DNA of 64,000 bases. It comes from Sinorhizobium fredii USDA 205. GTDB taxonomy: Bacteria > Pseudomonadota > Alphaproteobacteria > Rhizobiales > Rhizobiaceae. The stretch lies in assembly GCF_001461695.1 (NCBI RefSeq), contig NZ_AUTC01000120.1, positions 39,231-103,230 on the forward strand. The letters are read 5' to 3'. Both the position numbers and the translations under genes were made by a program. Positions 18,201 through 27,043 of the stretch are shown piece by piece (position 1 is the stretch's first letter; every line of letters starts with the position of its first letter). The notes beneath the pieces are model-generated. The model was not told the DNA's origin. It did not search any database and was given only the letters and a program-made list of their open reading frames with translations.

Positions 18201-19139
18201 TCAGGTCGACTTCCGCGGTCGCAGGATGCGCCCATCGAGAACAGCGAGCCCCGCGGCGATCAGCGCCATTCCGGCAATGTCCCCCGCCTGCAGCGTCTCA
18301 CCGAGGAAGAGATAGCCGAGAAGGATGGCGCTGGGCGGCACGAGAAGCGTGACGAGCGACGTGTTGGTGGCGCCGGCCTCCGCCATGATGCGGAAGAAGA
18401 GAATGTAGGCATAGGCGGTGGAGACGAGCGCCAGTCCGAGGATCGCCAGCACGGCGGAGAGGGGCGGCATGGGCAGGGTCCAGGGCATGTCCGCGAAAGC
18501 GGCGACCGGCAGCATGACGATCGTCGAAGCCGTCAGTTGTCCGGCGGCGGTCACCGGCGGCGCCAGGTTGCGGAAGCGCTTGCCATAGGTGGCGGAGAAG
18601 CCATAGCTCACGGCCGCCAGAACCGGCAGCACGAGCGCCCAGAGCGGCACGTCGCCGGCGGCCCCGAAAAGACCGGCGAGCGCGCTCGGCCCGATGAGTG
18701 CCACCGTGCCGGCGAGCCCGAGCAGGCAGCCGCTGAGCTTGGCAGCGGTCAGCCTTTCGTCTTCCGTTGCGACATTGGCGATAAGCACCGTCCAGACCGG
18801 CGTCGTCGCGTTCAGGATGGCCGCAAGCCCGGCGCCGATATGCGTCTGGCCGAGGAAGATGAAAGCGTGCGGAATGGCGTTGTTGATGAGCCCCATGACC
18901 AAAAACTCGCGCCAACGCGCGGCGAGCGCCGGATAGAGGCCATGGTTGCCGCGCAAGTAAATGTGCAGGGCGATTGCTGCGAGGCTCAAGCGCAGAAATA
19001 CGAGCGTAAAAGGCGGGACATGGGCAACCGCGACGCGGGCGAAAAAGAAAGAGCCGCCCCAGATCAGGCCGAGCAGCATCAGCAGCAGCCAAAGCCGCAG
19101 GGTCATGTGCGTGGTGGCGGTTGTGGTGGATGAAAGCAT
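18201..19139 (-). CDS. EamA-family (DMT superfamily) transporter
   Basis: A 312-residue inner-membrane protein with ten predicted helices in two EamA repeats: LLLMLLGLIWGGSFFFARVAV opens the first half and LWALVLPVLAAVSYGFSATYG the second. The C terminus ends with positively charged RPRKST. The start at 19139 is preferred to the 19208 frame start, whose extra residues are Arg-rich and lie towards a RIME repeat. The ribosome-binding site is weak. Members export amino acids, purines or other metabolites; the substrate is not predictable here. Transcription would begin in or beyond the RIME copy at 19177-19284. Confidence 0.88.
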   Translation of the reverse strand: MLSSTTTATTHMTLRLWLLLMLLGLIWGGSFFFARVAVAHVPPFTLVFLRLSLAAIALHIYLRGNHGLYPALAARWREFLVMGLINNAIPHAFIFLGQTHIGAGLAAILNATTPVWTVLIANVATEDERLTAAKLSGCLLGLAGTVALIGPSALAGLFGAAGDVPLWALVLPVLAAVSYGFSATYGKRFRNLAPPVTAAGQLTASTIVMLPVAAFADMPWTLPMPPLSAVLAILGLALVSTAYAYILFFRIMAEAGATNTSLVTLLVPPSAILLGYLFLGETLQAGDIAGMALIAAGLAVLDGRILRPRKST

Positions 19140-19176
19140 GTCGGCCCTGCTGCGATCGAAGCCGGATTGGATTCGC

Positions 19177-19284
19177 CTACAGCGCAGCGCGTCCAATCGG
19201 ACGCGCAAAGGTTCGCTGTAGCACTTTGAATTGCTGCATGATTTTGTCCTTAAGTCGGTACCGACTTAAGGAATCATGCAGTAG
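19177..19284. repeat. RIME repeat (complete)
   Basis: Two palindromes: CTACAGCG...CGCTGTAG (19177-19221) with an inner GCGTCC/GGACGC stem, and a second ending AATCATGCAGTAG with a central CTTAAGTCGG/CCGACTTAAG stem. The layout and sequence match the Rhizobium-specific intergenic mosaic element. The orientation is the reverse of the copies at 53.9, 63.2 and 63.7 kb. Confidence 0.88.
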
Positions 19285-19387
19285 CGTATCCAATCCAGCA
19301 ATTTGCGATTGCGCAAGCGTTAATGCGAAGACGCGGGCGTTGCCACCCGCTTCTTGCAATATTGTCCGGCCGTTTCCGAAATTCGTG

Positions 19388-20605
19388 TCAGAGTGCCTGG
19401 AGCAGATCCGGTGTCGCCCAGCCGTCCGCTGGCAGGCCGAGCTTCAACTGCTCCTTCTGCAGCGCGGTGCGTGTACCCGAGCCGAGAATGCCGTCGATCT
19501 TGCCGACGTCGTGGCCGAGCGCCTGCAGCTTGGCCTGAAGCGCCTTCATCTCCGTGTCGCCAAGTCCCGGCTCCGGATTGCCGGCCTGATAGGGCGGGGC
19601 GCCGGCGAGACGGGTGGCGAAATAGGCAGCGGACGTCGTATAGATGAACGACTGGTTCCACTCGAGGTAGATCTTGAAATTCGGATAGGTCAGGAAGGCG
19701 ACGCCCTTGCGTCCCTGCGGCAGGACCAGGGCTGCTTCAAGCGCGCCGTGGGATGTGTTGCCGTCGCGCGGCGCGACACCGAGAGCGAACCAATCGCTGG
19801 CCGTCATGCCCGGCTGCAGCCCGGTCTTCTCCCACGGCAGTTGGTCCGGCACGCTGACTTCCTGGATCCAGGGCTGCCCCGCCGTGAAGCCGAGGCTCTT
19901 GATGAACTTTGCCGCGGTGAGGATCGCGTCAGGCGAGCTCTTCTTCAGGTTGACGTGGCCGTCGCCATCACCGTCGACGCCGTAGGCGATAATGTCCTCC
20001 GGCAGCATCTGCACCTGGCCGATCTCGCCGGCCCAGGCGCCTGCGGTCATCGCCGGATCGAGGTCGCCGTGCTGAACCATCTCGATGGCCGCAAGCAGTT
20101 GCGGCCGGAACATTTCCGGCCGGCGGCAGTCATGCGCCAGCGTCACCAGCGCGTTGCGGGTGTTGAAGTCGCCCTGAACGGCGCCGAAATCTGTTTCCAT
20201 GGCCCAGAAAGCGGTGATCACCGGCGCCGGCACGCCGAACTCGCTTTCGGCGCGGGCGAAGACGTCGGCATATTCCTTCATCTTCTGCACACCGATGTCG
20301 AGCCGCGCCTTGCTGACGGTACGCTTGGAAAATTCGGTGAAGGTCTGCTTGAAGACGCCCTGGGCGCGGTCGCGGCTCAGCACCTTTTGGTCTATGGCAG
20401 CACCGGCGAGCGCCCGATCCACGACATCGGCCGGAATGCCCTTGCCGACCGCCTCGGATTTTACACCGTCGAGAAAGGCGGCGAGGTCGCCGCCGCAGGC
20501 CGGAGAGGACTGCGGTTGAGGTTGCGTCTGCGCCAGGACCGACGTGGTGGAGAGGGCGAGCAGGCCAATAATGAGAAGAGCGTTGCGGGCCTTGCCGATC
20601 ATCAT
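19388..20605 (-). CDS. Lytic murein transglycosylase, MltB family, with C-terminal peptidoglycan-binding domain
   Basis: A 405-residue periplasmic enzyme that cleaves glycan strands to 1,6-anhydro-muropeptides. An N-terminal signal (ALLIIGLLALSTTSVLAQ) precedes the SLT_2 domain, with the catalytic Glu137 in FWAMETDFG. AWAGEIGQVQMLP and VDGDGDGHVNL follow as family blocks. A PG_binding_1 domain (LGHDVGKIDGILGSGTRTAL) closes the protein. There is no lipobox Cys after the signal, so it is soluble rather than lipid-anchored. A GGAAAGGAAC ribosome-binding site precedes ATG-ATG. It is the first of several murein hydrolases in the next 11 kb. Confidence 0.92.
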   Translation of the reverse strand: MMIGKARNALLIIGLLALSTTSVLAQTQPQPQSSPACGGDLAAFLDGVKSEAVGKGIPADVVDRALAGAAIDQKVLSRDRAQGVFKQTFTEFSKRTVSKARLDIGVQKMKEYADVFARAESEFGVPAPVITAFWAMETDFGAVQGDFNTRNALVTLAHDCRRPEMFRPQLLAAIEMVQHGDLDPAMTAGAWAGEIGQVQMLPEDIIAYGVDGDGDGHVNLKKSSPDAILTAAKFIKSLGFTAGQPWIQEVSVPDQLPWEKTGLQPGMTASDWFALGVAPRDGNTSHGALEAALVLPQGRKGVAFLTYPNFKIYLEWNQSFIYTTSAAYFATRLAGAPPYQAGNPEPGLGDTEMKALQAKLQALGHDVGKIDGILGSGTRTALQKEQLKLGLPADGWATPDLLQAL

Positions 20606-20751
20606 AGTTCCTTTCCATGCCCCGGGGCGGCTTGGCGTGGCCGTCGGGCTTGCGCTGTGTCGCAGGTCAATATGCAGGTGCTTTCTCAGAGCATTATGAC
20701 CGAATGAAGAAGTCGGTCCGCCACGGCTTCAATGCGCGCGGCAATTCCCGC

Positions 20752-21531
20752 CTATTGCGAAACGGCTGCCACCCATTTCTTCCAATTCTTGGGGGAGCCC
20801 GCGAAGGCGTTGATGTCGGTGTGGCCTTGGATGCCCGGAATAACGCCGGTGCTGGTGTATTGCCAGAAGGCCCAGCGCCGATCGACGTAGATGTCCTTGG
20901 GATGCTTGGCGACGGAACGGACCCAGAAGTGATAGTCGTTGAAGGCGCCGACGAGGTTGTCGCGGTGGAAATCGACGGAGGTGTAGATGATCGGCCGCTT
21001 GCCGTAATGCGCTTCCAGCCGGTCCATGAAGCGCTTCATCTCGAAGCGCACGGTCTCCGGCGACGGGCGGTAACGGCAGGTCTTCGATTCGCCGTTCCAC
21101 TCGACATCAAGCACGGGCGGCAGATAGACGGCGCTCTTCGGCACATTGGCGATGAACCAGTCGGCCTGTGCGTCCGCGCTCGAGCAGAAATAGTAGAAAT
21201 GGTAGGGGGCGTAGGCGAGGCCGGCGGCGCGCGCCCGCGGCCAATAGTCCTGGAAGCGCGCATCGACGCGGTCCTTGCCTTCTGTGGCCTTGATGAAGGC
21301 GAAGGAAACGCCGGAGTTCTTCACCTTCATCCAGTCGATGTCGCCGTTCCATTTGGAAACGTCGATGCCGTGGATGCTGTGGTGATGTGGCGTCCGACCG
21401 CCGAAATCCTGCGGGTCGGTGTCCCGGAAGCGCGGCGGTATGGAGGCGGTCCGCACGAGGTCGTAGTCGGTCGACGTGCAGGCGGAGAGGATGGTGGCGA
21501 TGGGCAGCAAAGCCAGGAGAAGCCGGCGCAT
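20752..21531 (-). CDS. Glycoside hydrolase family 25 lysozyme-like lipoprotein
   Basis: A 259-residue protein. The start at 21531 is chosen since MRRLLLALLPIATILSAC is a textbook lipoprotein signal with lipid-modified Cys18; the longer frame starts with GTG without a site. The GH25 barrel begins at HGIDVSKWNGDIDW and carries the catalytic DxE pair in VLDVEWNG, then GKRPIIYTS and WAFWQYTSTGVIPGI near the end. GH25 enzymes hydrolyse the N-acetylmuramyl bond of peptidoglycan. They are common in Gram-positives and phages, but a lipid-anchored version is frequent in rhizobia. It probably acts in the periplasm from the inner or outer membrane. Confidence 0.9.
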   Translation of the reverse strand: MRRLLLALLPIATILSACTSTDYDLVRTASIPPRFRDTDPQDFGGRTPHHHSIHGIDVSKWNGDIDWMKVKNSGVSFAFIKATEGKDRVDARFQDYWPRARAAGLAYAPYHFYYFCSSADAQADWFIANVPKSAVYLPPVLDVEWNGESKTCRYRPSPETVRFEMKRFMDRLEAHYGKRPIIYTSVDFHRDNLVGAFNDYHFWVRSVAKHPKDIYVDRRWAFWQYTSTGVIPGIQGHTDINAFAGSPKNWKKWVAAVSQ

Positions 21532-21685
21532 GAGGGTTCCGTTACGAGACGAACGACGATCCTGCCTCACGCGATGGTTTCCATGACGGTGATGTCCCCC
21601 AGGGAGGCGTTACCTCCTTTTCACCATATCATCGTAAAAATTGAGTTAGCTCAAGCGGCAATTGCATCGGCGCCGTGTCTGCGGA

Positions 21686-22363
21686 TCATTGCACCCGGTC
21701 AATTGTCGCTCGATGGTACACGGCGATCCATGCATAGCCCCTGCCGATCGACTTCAGCTCCAGTGCGGCGCCGTCACGGTCTGCCTTGGCACGCATGACG
21801 TCGAACAGCGATTCGCGCGGCGTGACGTGAAAGCGTTTAAGCCAAGTCTGGAGGAAGCGGCGGAAGCCGCCCGGCCATCCCTCCTGCTGGCCGAAGTCGG
21901 CGATATGGAGCGAGCCGCCCGGGTTGAGCGCACCGATCGCCGCGTCGATCGCCTTCTGCCAGTCGGGAATCATCGACAGCGCATAGGAGATGACGATTCG
22001 GTCGAAGCCATTTTCGCCGAAGGATGCGGCCGTGAAGTTCGTGGCGTCGGCGATGCGCAGATTTGCATCCGTGCGACCCAGGCGCCGGAGTTTCGCCTTG
22101 GCGGTCGCCAGCATCTCGGCGGAGATGTCGAGACCGAAAAGCCGGGCGTCGGGGTAAAGATCGCCGATCATCGCCAGGTTGCGCCCCGTGCCGCAGCCGA
22201 CTTCGAGCACGGAACCGCCCGATGGGACGCTCAGCTCGCGGATCAGCGTGTCGCGCCCGAACAGATAGTACTTCCTGGTAAAATCGTAGATGTATCGCTG
22301 GTAGCGATACATCCGGTCCATGAGTTTGGCGTGGCTATTGCCTGCAGACTGCGCGGCGCTCAT
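21686..22363 (-). CDS. btaB: S-adenosylmethionine:diacylglyceryl-homoserine N-methyltransferase BtaB
   Basis: A 225-residue class I methyltransferase with the SAM motif VLEVGCGTGRN near residue 52, LFGLDISAEML and motif IV FDRIVISYALSMIPD. The N-terminal RYQRYIYDFTRKYYLFGRD is characteristic of BtaB. It trimethylates the homoserine head group to give diacylglyceryl-N,N,N-trimethylhomoserine (DGTS), a phosphorus-free membrane lipid. Its ATG overlaps the btaA stop by 4 bp, so the pair is translationally coupled. In S. meliloti these genes are expressed under phosphate limitation through PhoB; that is known for the organism, not read from this sequence. Confidence 0.93.
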   Translation of the reverse strand: MSAAQSAGNSHAKLMDRMYRYQRYIYDFTRKYYLFGRDTLIRELSVPSGGSVLEVGCGTGRNLAMIGDLYPDARLFGLDISAEMLATAKAKLRRLGRTDANLRIADATNFTAASFGENGFDRIVISYALSMIPDWQKAIDAAIGALNPGGSLHIADFGQQEGWPGGFRRFLQTWLKRFHVTPRESLFDVMRAKADRDGAALELKSIGRGYAWIAVYHRATIDRVQ

Positions 22364-23610
22364 GCTTTCTTCCGGTAGACGTGGAAGCCACCATAGATCG
22401 CCGACCGGTCCTCGATGCCGAGCTTTGACGAGGTCTCGGCGTCATAGTGCCACTGGTCGATGAGGGCCGAAGAAAGACGCCCGGGCAGAATGCTCGCTTC
22501 TGCCGCCGTGCGGAAGATCACCGCGGCGTTCGGCGCGGCGGTGCGGGTTATTTCACTCCAGAGATCGTTCAATTGCCGATCGCTCATCCAGTCCTGTGCA
22601 TCGAGGAGCACGTAGCGGTCGACCGAAGATGCCGGCTTGCGGCCGAGCAAATCCGTGAAGCTCTCGTGATGGACCGCGACGCGATCGGCGTGATTGCGGA
22701 TCGCCTCGTAGTTCGATGCCTGCAGATAAGGCGGCAACTCGCCTTCGTGGGGGAGCGGATAGCGCCGGCCAAAAGCCTGCCAGGCGAAGTAGTTCTCGCG
22801 CAGTGGAAAATGGCAGGTGAGCTTTTCGAGGCGGTGGCGAAGCACCGCGGCGAGCGACCGTTCCTCGCTCAGGCTGGCGAGCTCGTCGAATTGTTGCGGC
22901 GGAATGCCGAGGCCGAAAAGCGAGCTCTTGCGGCCGGTGATCCAGCGGATGACGGGCCGGTCGAAGAGCGGCGCGAGCTTGTCGTCGAAGAACTGCCGCT
23001 GCTCGCGCATCGAGCGCGCCTGGACGAAATCTGCCGGGTTGACGCCGTGGAGCCGCGCCAGAATATGGCTGGCGGCGATGAAGCGGCCGAGAAGGCCGGT
23101 ACGATAGATATTGCGGCCGAAGACGCCGATGCGGCGTCGGCCTGTCAGGTCGCGGCCGTTCCAGTGGGCGCGCGTGCCGGCGTCGAGCCTGGGCGCGATG
23201 AAGAGATCGAAGGCCTCGTCGTTCGAGCGCGTGCCGGCGCTGCCGAGGAACCGTACGACATCCTTATGGCTCGGTAGGTGACGGAAGGCGGCGAGCTTCA
23301 GCCGGTTCAAGGCGATGTGATGGGGGTTGAGATCGACGACGTCGATGCGCGCTGGTCCGGCGGAGAGATAGGTCAGCATGTTGCAGCCACCCGAACCGAT
23401 CGCCACGATATGGTGGCCGGGCTCGATTTGCATCGCCGCCATGTCGACGATCGGATCTTCCCAGATCTGAGGGTAGACGAGCCCGGAGAATAGCAATCCG
23501 AACAGGCGCTCCGACAGCCCGGCAAAGGACAGGGCCTTGTGTTGGAGGAGCGCGCTCTTCAGCTTCGCATTCTTTCCGCCGAAGCCGGCATCGGGGGCGA
23601 GTTCCGTCAT
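22360..23610 (-). CDS. btaA: S-adenosylmethionine:diacylglycerol 3-amino-3-carboxypropyl transferase BtaA
   Basis: A 416-residue enzyme that transfers the aminocarboxypropyl group of SAM to diacylglycerol, the first step of DGTS synthesis. Family blocks seen are the GLVYPQIWEDP N-terminal motif, the SAM-fold motif HIVAIGSGGCNMLTYL near residue 70, VDLNPHHIALN, and a C-terminal VLLDAQDWMSD. Length and order match alphaproteobacterial BtaA. Stops precede the ATG within 40 bp, so no longer start is possible. The ribosome-binding site is weak (GGATGG). The promoter must lie in the 146 bp shared with the divergent serine-hydrolase gene. Confidence 0.94.
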   Translation of the reverse strand: MTELAPDAGFGGKNAKLKSALLQHKALSFAGLSERLFGLLFSGLVYPQIWEDPIVDMAAMQIEPGHHIVAIGSGGCNMLTYLSAGPARIDVVDLNPHHIALNRLKLAAFRHLPSHKDVVRFLGSAGTRSNDEAFDLFIAPRLDAGTRAHWNGRDLTGRRRIGVFGRNIYRTGLLGRFIAASHILARLHGVNPADFVQARSMREQRQFFDDKLAPLFDRPVIRWITGRKSSLFGLGIPPQQFDELASLSEERSLAAVLRHRLEKLTCHFPLRENYFAWQAFGRRYPLPHEGELPPYLQASNYEAIRNHADRVAVHHESFTDLLGRKPASSVDRYVLLDAQDWMSDRQLNDLWSEITRTAAPNAAVIFRTAAEASILPGRLSSALIDQWHYDAETSSKLGIEDRSAIYGGFHVYRKKA

Positions 23611-23635
23611 TTGTCTGCCATCCAGTTGAAACTGG
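23604..23635 (+). promoter_or_regulatory. PHO-box-like direct repeat and adjacent palindrome between btaA and the hydrolase gene
   Basis: CCGTCAT (23604-23610), four bases, then CTGCCAT (23615-23621) match the PhoB box CTGTCAT-N4-CTGTCAT at 12 of 14 positions. The box reads towards the plus-strand hydrolase and overlaps the btaA start codon. Directly beside it lies a perfect palindrome CCAGTT-GA-AACTGG (23622-23635). A second, much poorer PHO-like repeat facing btaA lies near 23657-23674. Confidence 0.4.
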
Positions 23636-23756
23636 AGGCGCTTCTAGAGTGACTCGACTACACTTTGATGACGAGTTGCCCACGGGCTTCCTAAGCACCG
23701 AAGAGGCTTTTCCTTTCTCTGGAAACCTGTTTTCCTGTCGTCGGCAGGAGGCGGCT

Positions 23757-25121
23757 ATGAAGGGTTTGTTGCGGAAATCCGGTACCTTGGCCGTCGCGGT
23801 CGCGGCGGCGGCCGCCAGCTGGCTGGCCTTCTTTCCACCGGAGTTGCTCAAGGTCGGCGATGGTTATGCCGCCAAGATCGTTTGCTCCAACGTCTTCCTG
23901 GCGGGGCGGGAGCCTGAGGCGGTTCTCGCCGAGGACGTACAGGCGCCCGGTCATCCATTGCTGAAGTTCGTCGGTGTGGCGGTCGATCGCGATCAGCAGA
24001 CGGTGACGGCGCGCATCTTCGGCTTCGCCGCACCCGTTCGGGCTGTCCATCGCCCGGGTTTTGGCTGCACGGTCACCGCAGGCGCGACCATGCAGGCGCT
24101 GGCTGCGCCGGCAATCGGGAACACCGCCGGCGGCGCGGGCGCTCTACCGAGCCCGGACATAAACTGGCCCGAGGGAAGCAAGGCGGACATCGAACCGGCA
24201 TTCCAGAGTCTGGTGGATGATCCGGAACTGGCCGGCCCAGGCATGCGTGCGGTCGCCGTCATCAGGGATGGGCGCCTGGTGGCGGAGGCGTATGGCAGTG
24301 GTTTCGACCGCGATACGCCGTTGCTCGGCTGGTCGATGACGAAGTCCGTCACGGCTGCACTCGTGGGTTTGCGGGTCGCCGACGGGCGTATGGATCCGGA
24401 AAAGGCCAACCTTATTCCAGAATGGAGCGGCGATGACCGCGCGCGGATCAAGCTTGCGGACCTCCTGGCGATGCAGAGCGGGCTCGCCTTTAACGAGGAT
24501 TACGGCGACGTCACCGACGTGACGCGGATGCTCTTTCTCGAAGGCGACATGGCAGGGTTCGCCGCATCGAAGCGGCTCGAAGCGGCGCCGGGTGCCCGGT
24601 TCAGCTATTCGACGGGCACGACGAACCTCCTGTCGCGCCTGTGGATGGGGACTTTCGACGGACCGGCTGCGGCGCTCGCCTATCCCCGCCAAGCCCTGTT
24701 CGATCCGCTCGGCATGACCAGCGCGGTCATGGAGACGGACGCGAGCGGCACCTTTGTGGGTTCGTCCTACATGTACGCCACGGCACAGGATTGGGCGCGA
24801 TTTGCGCAGTTCCTGCTGGACGATGGCCGTTGGAAGGGAAGGGCGCTTTTGCCCGACGGCTTTGTGGAGTTCATGCGAGCCCCCACTGCCGCATCGGGCG
24901 GCGACTATGGCTCCGCCCAGGTCTGGCTCATGGAGAACGGCATCCGCGCCGGCACGGGCAATTTCCCGTCCGATACGTTCTGGATGCTCGGGCATGACGG
25001 ACAGGCGATCATGCTCGTTCCGTCGCTGCGGCTGGCGGTCGTTCGGCTCGGCCTCACGCCCTCGCGTACCGGCCACGACGTGCAGAAACTGAACGCCAAA
25101 ATAATCGAGGCGCTCGATTGA
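23757..25121 (+). CDS. Beta-lactamase-family serine hydrolase (class C fold), membrane-anchored
   Basis: A 454-residue protein starting at ATG 23757 behind AGGAGG; the frame is open 108 bp further upstream without a site. A single N-terminal hydrophobic helix (TLAVAVAAAAASWLAFF) anchors or exports it. The serine beta-lactamase/esterase domain has the SxxK motif SMTK with Ser193, the second motif YST near 284 and a third-motif region HDGQ near the C terminus. The YxN position is YST, so an esterase or DD-peptidase-like activity is at least as likely as beta-lactamase activity. It is divergent from btaA, which raises co-regulation by phosphate. The substrate is unknown. Confidence 0.87.
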   Translation: MKGLLRKSGTLAVAVAAAAASWLAFFPPELLKVGDGYAAKIVCSNVFLAGREPEAVLAEDVQAPGHPLLKFVGVAVDRDQQTVTARIFGFAAPVRAVHRPGFGCTVTAGATMQALAAPAIGNTAGGAGALPSPDINWPEGSKADIEPAFQSLVDDPELAGPGMRAVAVIRDGRLVAEAYGSGFDRDTPLLGWSMTKSVTAALVGLRVADGRMDPEKANLIPEWSGDDRARIKLADLLAMQSGLAFNEDYGDVTDVTRMLFLEGDMAGFAASKRLEAAPGARFSYSTGTTNLLSRLWMGTFDGPAAALAYPRQALFDPLGMTSAVMETDASGTFVGSSYMYATAQDWARFAQFLLDDGRWKGRALLPDGFVEFMRAPTAASGGDYGSAQVWLMENGIRAGTGNFPSDTFWMLGHDGQAIMLVPSLRLAVVRLGLTPSRTGHDVQKLNAKIIEALD

Positions 25122-25169
25122 GCGCCGCACCGGTCACAGTTGTGGATTGGCAAAGCGAAGGCGTTGCCG

Positions 25170-26189
25170 TCAGCGCATATCCAGCATGTCGAGCATGCCC
25201 TTGCGCTTGGCGTGGTAGTAATAACCGCTGGCATAGAGCTTCACGGCACCGTCGTGCTGGTTGTCGGCGACCATCCATGCACCACGCAGATACCTGGTCG
25301 CGTATTTGAGGTTGGTTTCCGCGTCGAAAAGACCCTCGGCCGGTCCGTCGTAACCAAGGCCCCGAGCCGTGTTGTACCTGATCTGCATCAGGCCGTAATT
25401 GCCCTTGCTATAGGCGTGCGGATTGTAGTTGCTCTCGCGCTTGACGACCCGATGCACGAGTTCGAGCGGAAGGCCGTTGAGCTCGGCATAGTGCTTGATC
25501 AGCCGGTCGAGCTCGGGCTTGGAACTGGTGGGCGATTTCGTCAGCTTCAGCGAATCGGGAATGACGCTTGCGACCGCGCCGACGGCCGAGCCGATGACGC
25601 CGGTCCTGGGACGCTCCGTCGGGACGATCATGCGTTTGGCCACCAGCGTCTCGAGGCCGACCGGTTCGCCGGTGTCGAAATCCGATTCCCACAGGGCGGC
25701 AACTCCGAGGGACGGTACGGCGGGCGACTCGGCGCTCTTTTCAACGGCTGTTGAAGCCGCGGCTGGCGAGAGATCGGCTGGGACGGGCGCTGCCATGGCC
25801 ACTTCGAAGGCCTGGCCCGGCTTGGCCGTGGGTACGGCAACGGTCTGCGGAGCCGCGAAGGCGAGCGTCGCATCCGTCGCCGGCGTGATGCCGGCCTGGC
25901 CGGCCGGAGCGGCAGCGATTGCGGCCGTTGCGGCATCCGTCGGCGCGGCGGCGGTTGCCGCCGTCTGCGTGCTCAGTGCCGCCGAGGTGCTCGACGCGAC
26001 GCCGATCGGCGCCGGGAGAGCGTAAGCCGTCATCTCCGTTCCGGGTTTCGCGATCGGGGTGACCGTTTGCACGGCAGTCAGTTCTTCGAGGGAGGTGCGC
26101 TCGACCGTGGAGCATCCCGAAGCAAGTGCCGATGTCAGTGCGATGGCGGTAAATGCCTGTTTCGAAAGGGAGATACGGATCTTCGCCAT
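25170..26189 (-). CDS. Lytic transglycosylase (SLT domain) lipoprotein with long low-complexity linker
   Basis: A 339-residue protein. The signal ends with lipobox ALASGC (Cys26). Residues 30-170 are an Ala/Thr/Pro-rich, probably disordered spacer, long enough to reach across the periplasm. Residues about 225-339 form the SLT domain, with catalytic Glu252 in VVKRESNYNPHAYS and GNYGLMQIRYNTARGLGY. It cleaves peptidoglycan glycan strands from a lipid anchor. The ribosome-binding site is poor. It converges with the serine hydrolase gene, 48 bp apart. It is the third murein hydrolase in this stretch. Confidence 0.9.
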   Translation of the reverse strand: MAKIRISLSKQAFTAIALTSALASGCSTVERTSLEELTAVQTVTPIAKPGTEMTAYALPAPIGVASSTSAALSTQTAATAAAPTDAATAAIAAAPAGQAGITPATDATLAFAAPQTVAVPTAKPGQAFEVAMAAPVPADLSPAAASTAVEKSAESPAVPSLGVAALWESDFDTGEPVGLETLVAKRMIVPTERPRTGVIGSAVGAVASVIPDSLKLTKSPTSSKPELDRLIKHYAELNGLPLELVHRVVKRESNYNPHAYSKGNYGLMQIRYNTARGLGYDGPAEGLFDAETNLKYATRYLRGAWMVADNQHDGAVKLYASGYYYHAKRKGMLDMLDMR

Positions 26190-26305
26190 GCGGTCACTTT
26201 CGTGCTTCTGGGCCCCGTAGCCCCGTGCAAATCAGCGGCTGCCAACCACTGCGCTTGAATTTCCATTAACCTATGCCGCCAGTTGCGGAAGCGCGCGGGC
26301 GAATT

Positions 26306-26941
26306 TCACGCCGTCGCCCGTTTCAGGCCGAGCGACAGCAGCCCCGCGCCGATGAGCAGCGAGCCACCGGTGCGGTTCACGAACCGCCGGACATTCGGTT
26401 TGCGAATCGTGTTTCCGGCGGCCGAGGCAAGCGATGCGTAGAGCATTGCATTCGCGGCTGCGAGGGCAAGGAATGTTGTCTCGAAGATCGCCATCTGAGC
26501 AAGAAGGGGCCGCGACAGATCCAGAAATTGCGGCAGGAAGGCGACAAAGAAGACGATGCTCTTCGGATTGAGCGCGGTCACGGCATAGGCGTGCAGGAAT
26601 ATCCTGAGAGGCCGTTCCGCGGCAGGCCCTTCACTGTCATTCTCGCCGTTGGCGGGAACCGGGGCTTTCCAGAGTTTGATGCCGAGCCAGACGAGATAGG
26701 CGGCGCCGATCCATTTCAGGACCGTGAAGATGGTGGCCGAGGCGGCCAGCAGCGCGCCCAAGCCCAGCATGGAGGCGGTCATCGCCGTGAAATCGCCAAG
26801 CGCCACGCCAGCAACGGTTGCGCCCGCTGCCTTGCGCCCGTGGCTGATCGCATAGGAGATGACCAGCAGGATCGTCGGGCCGGGGATGGCGAGCAACAGG
26901 GCCGAGGCGGCGACGAAGGCAAACCAGTGTTCGAAAGACAT
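26306..26941 (-). CDS. LysE/RhtB-family amino-acid exporter
   Basis: A 211-residue inner-membrane protein with five to six helices. The family signature is at the N terminus (AIPGPTILLVISYAISHGRKA), followed by GVALGDFTAMTASMLGLGALL and LKWIGAAYLVWLGIKLWK. These proteins export amino acids such as lysine, homoserine, threonine or leucine by proton antiport. The gene follows pfp on the same strand, 102 bp downstream. Its ribosome-binding site GGAG is embedded in one arm of a 14-bp inverted repeat (26948-27006), so translation may be controlled by RNA folding. Substrate not predictable. Confidence 0.9.
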   Translation of the reverse strand: MSFEHWFAFVAASALLLAIPGPTILLVISYAISHGRKAAGATVAGVALGDFTAMTASMLGLGALLAASATIFTVLKWIGAAYLVWLGIKLWKAPVPANGENDSEGPAAERPLRIFLHAYAVTALNPKSIVFFVAFLPQFLDLSRPLLAQMAIFETTFLALAAANAMLYASLASAAGNTIRKPNVRRFVNRTGGSLLIGAGLLSLGLKRATA

Positions 26942-26947
26942 GAAAGA

Positions 26948-27006
26948 GCTCCGCGTTTGAACGGCGTCCCGCCGAGAAATCGGAGGGAGCCATTCAAACG
27001 CGGAGC
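26948..27006 (-). promoter_or_regulatory. 14-bp inverted repeat covering the exporter's ribosome-binding site
   Basis: GCTCCGCGTTTGAA (26948-26961) and TTCAAACGCGGAGC (26993-27006) are perfect complements with a 31-nt loop. In the minus-strand mRNA the 3' arm contains the GGAG Shine-Dalgarno, seven bases before the ATG at 26941. The helix is followed by CUCUUUC, so it might alternatively act as a terminator for the upstream pfp transcript. Confidence 0.6.
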
Positions 27007-27043
27007 CGTCAACTGCTATTGAGCCTCCAGAAGAAGGATCAGA

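Noticed and set aside
21571..21660. Five-codon mini-frame (MVKRR) with GGAGG hairpin upstream of the GH25 gene
   Set aside because: It is too short to judge. The GGAGG lies inside the frame and pairs with CCTCC, so there is no clear translation signal.
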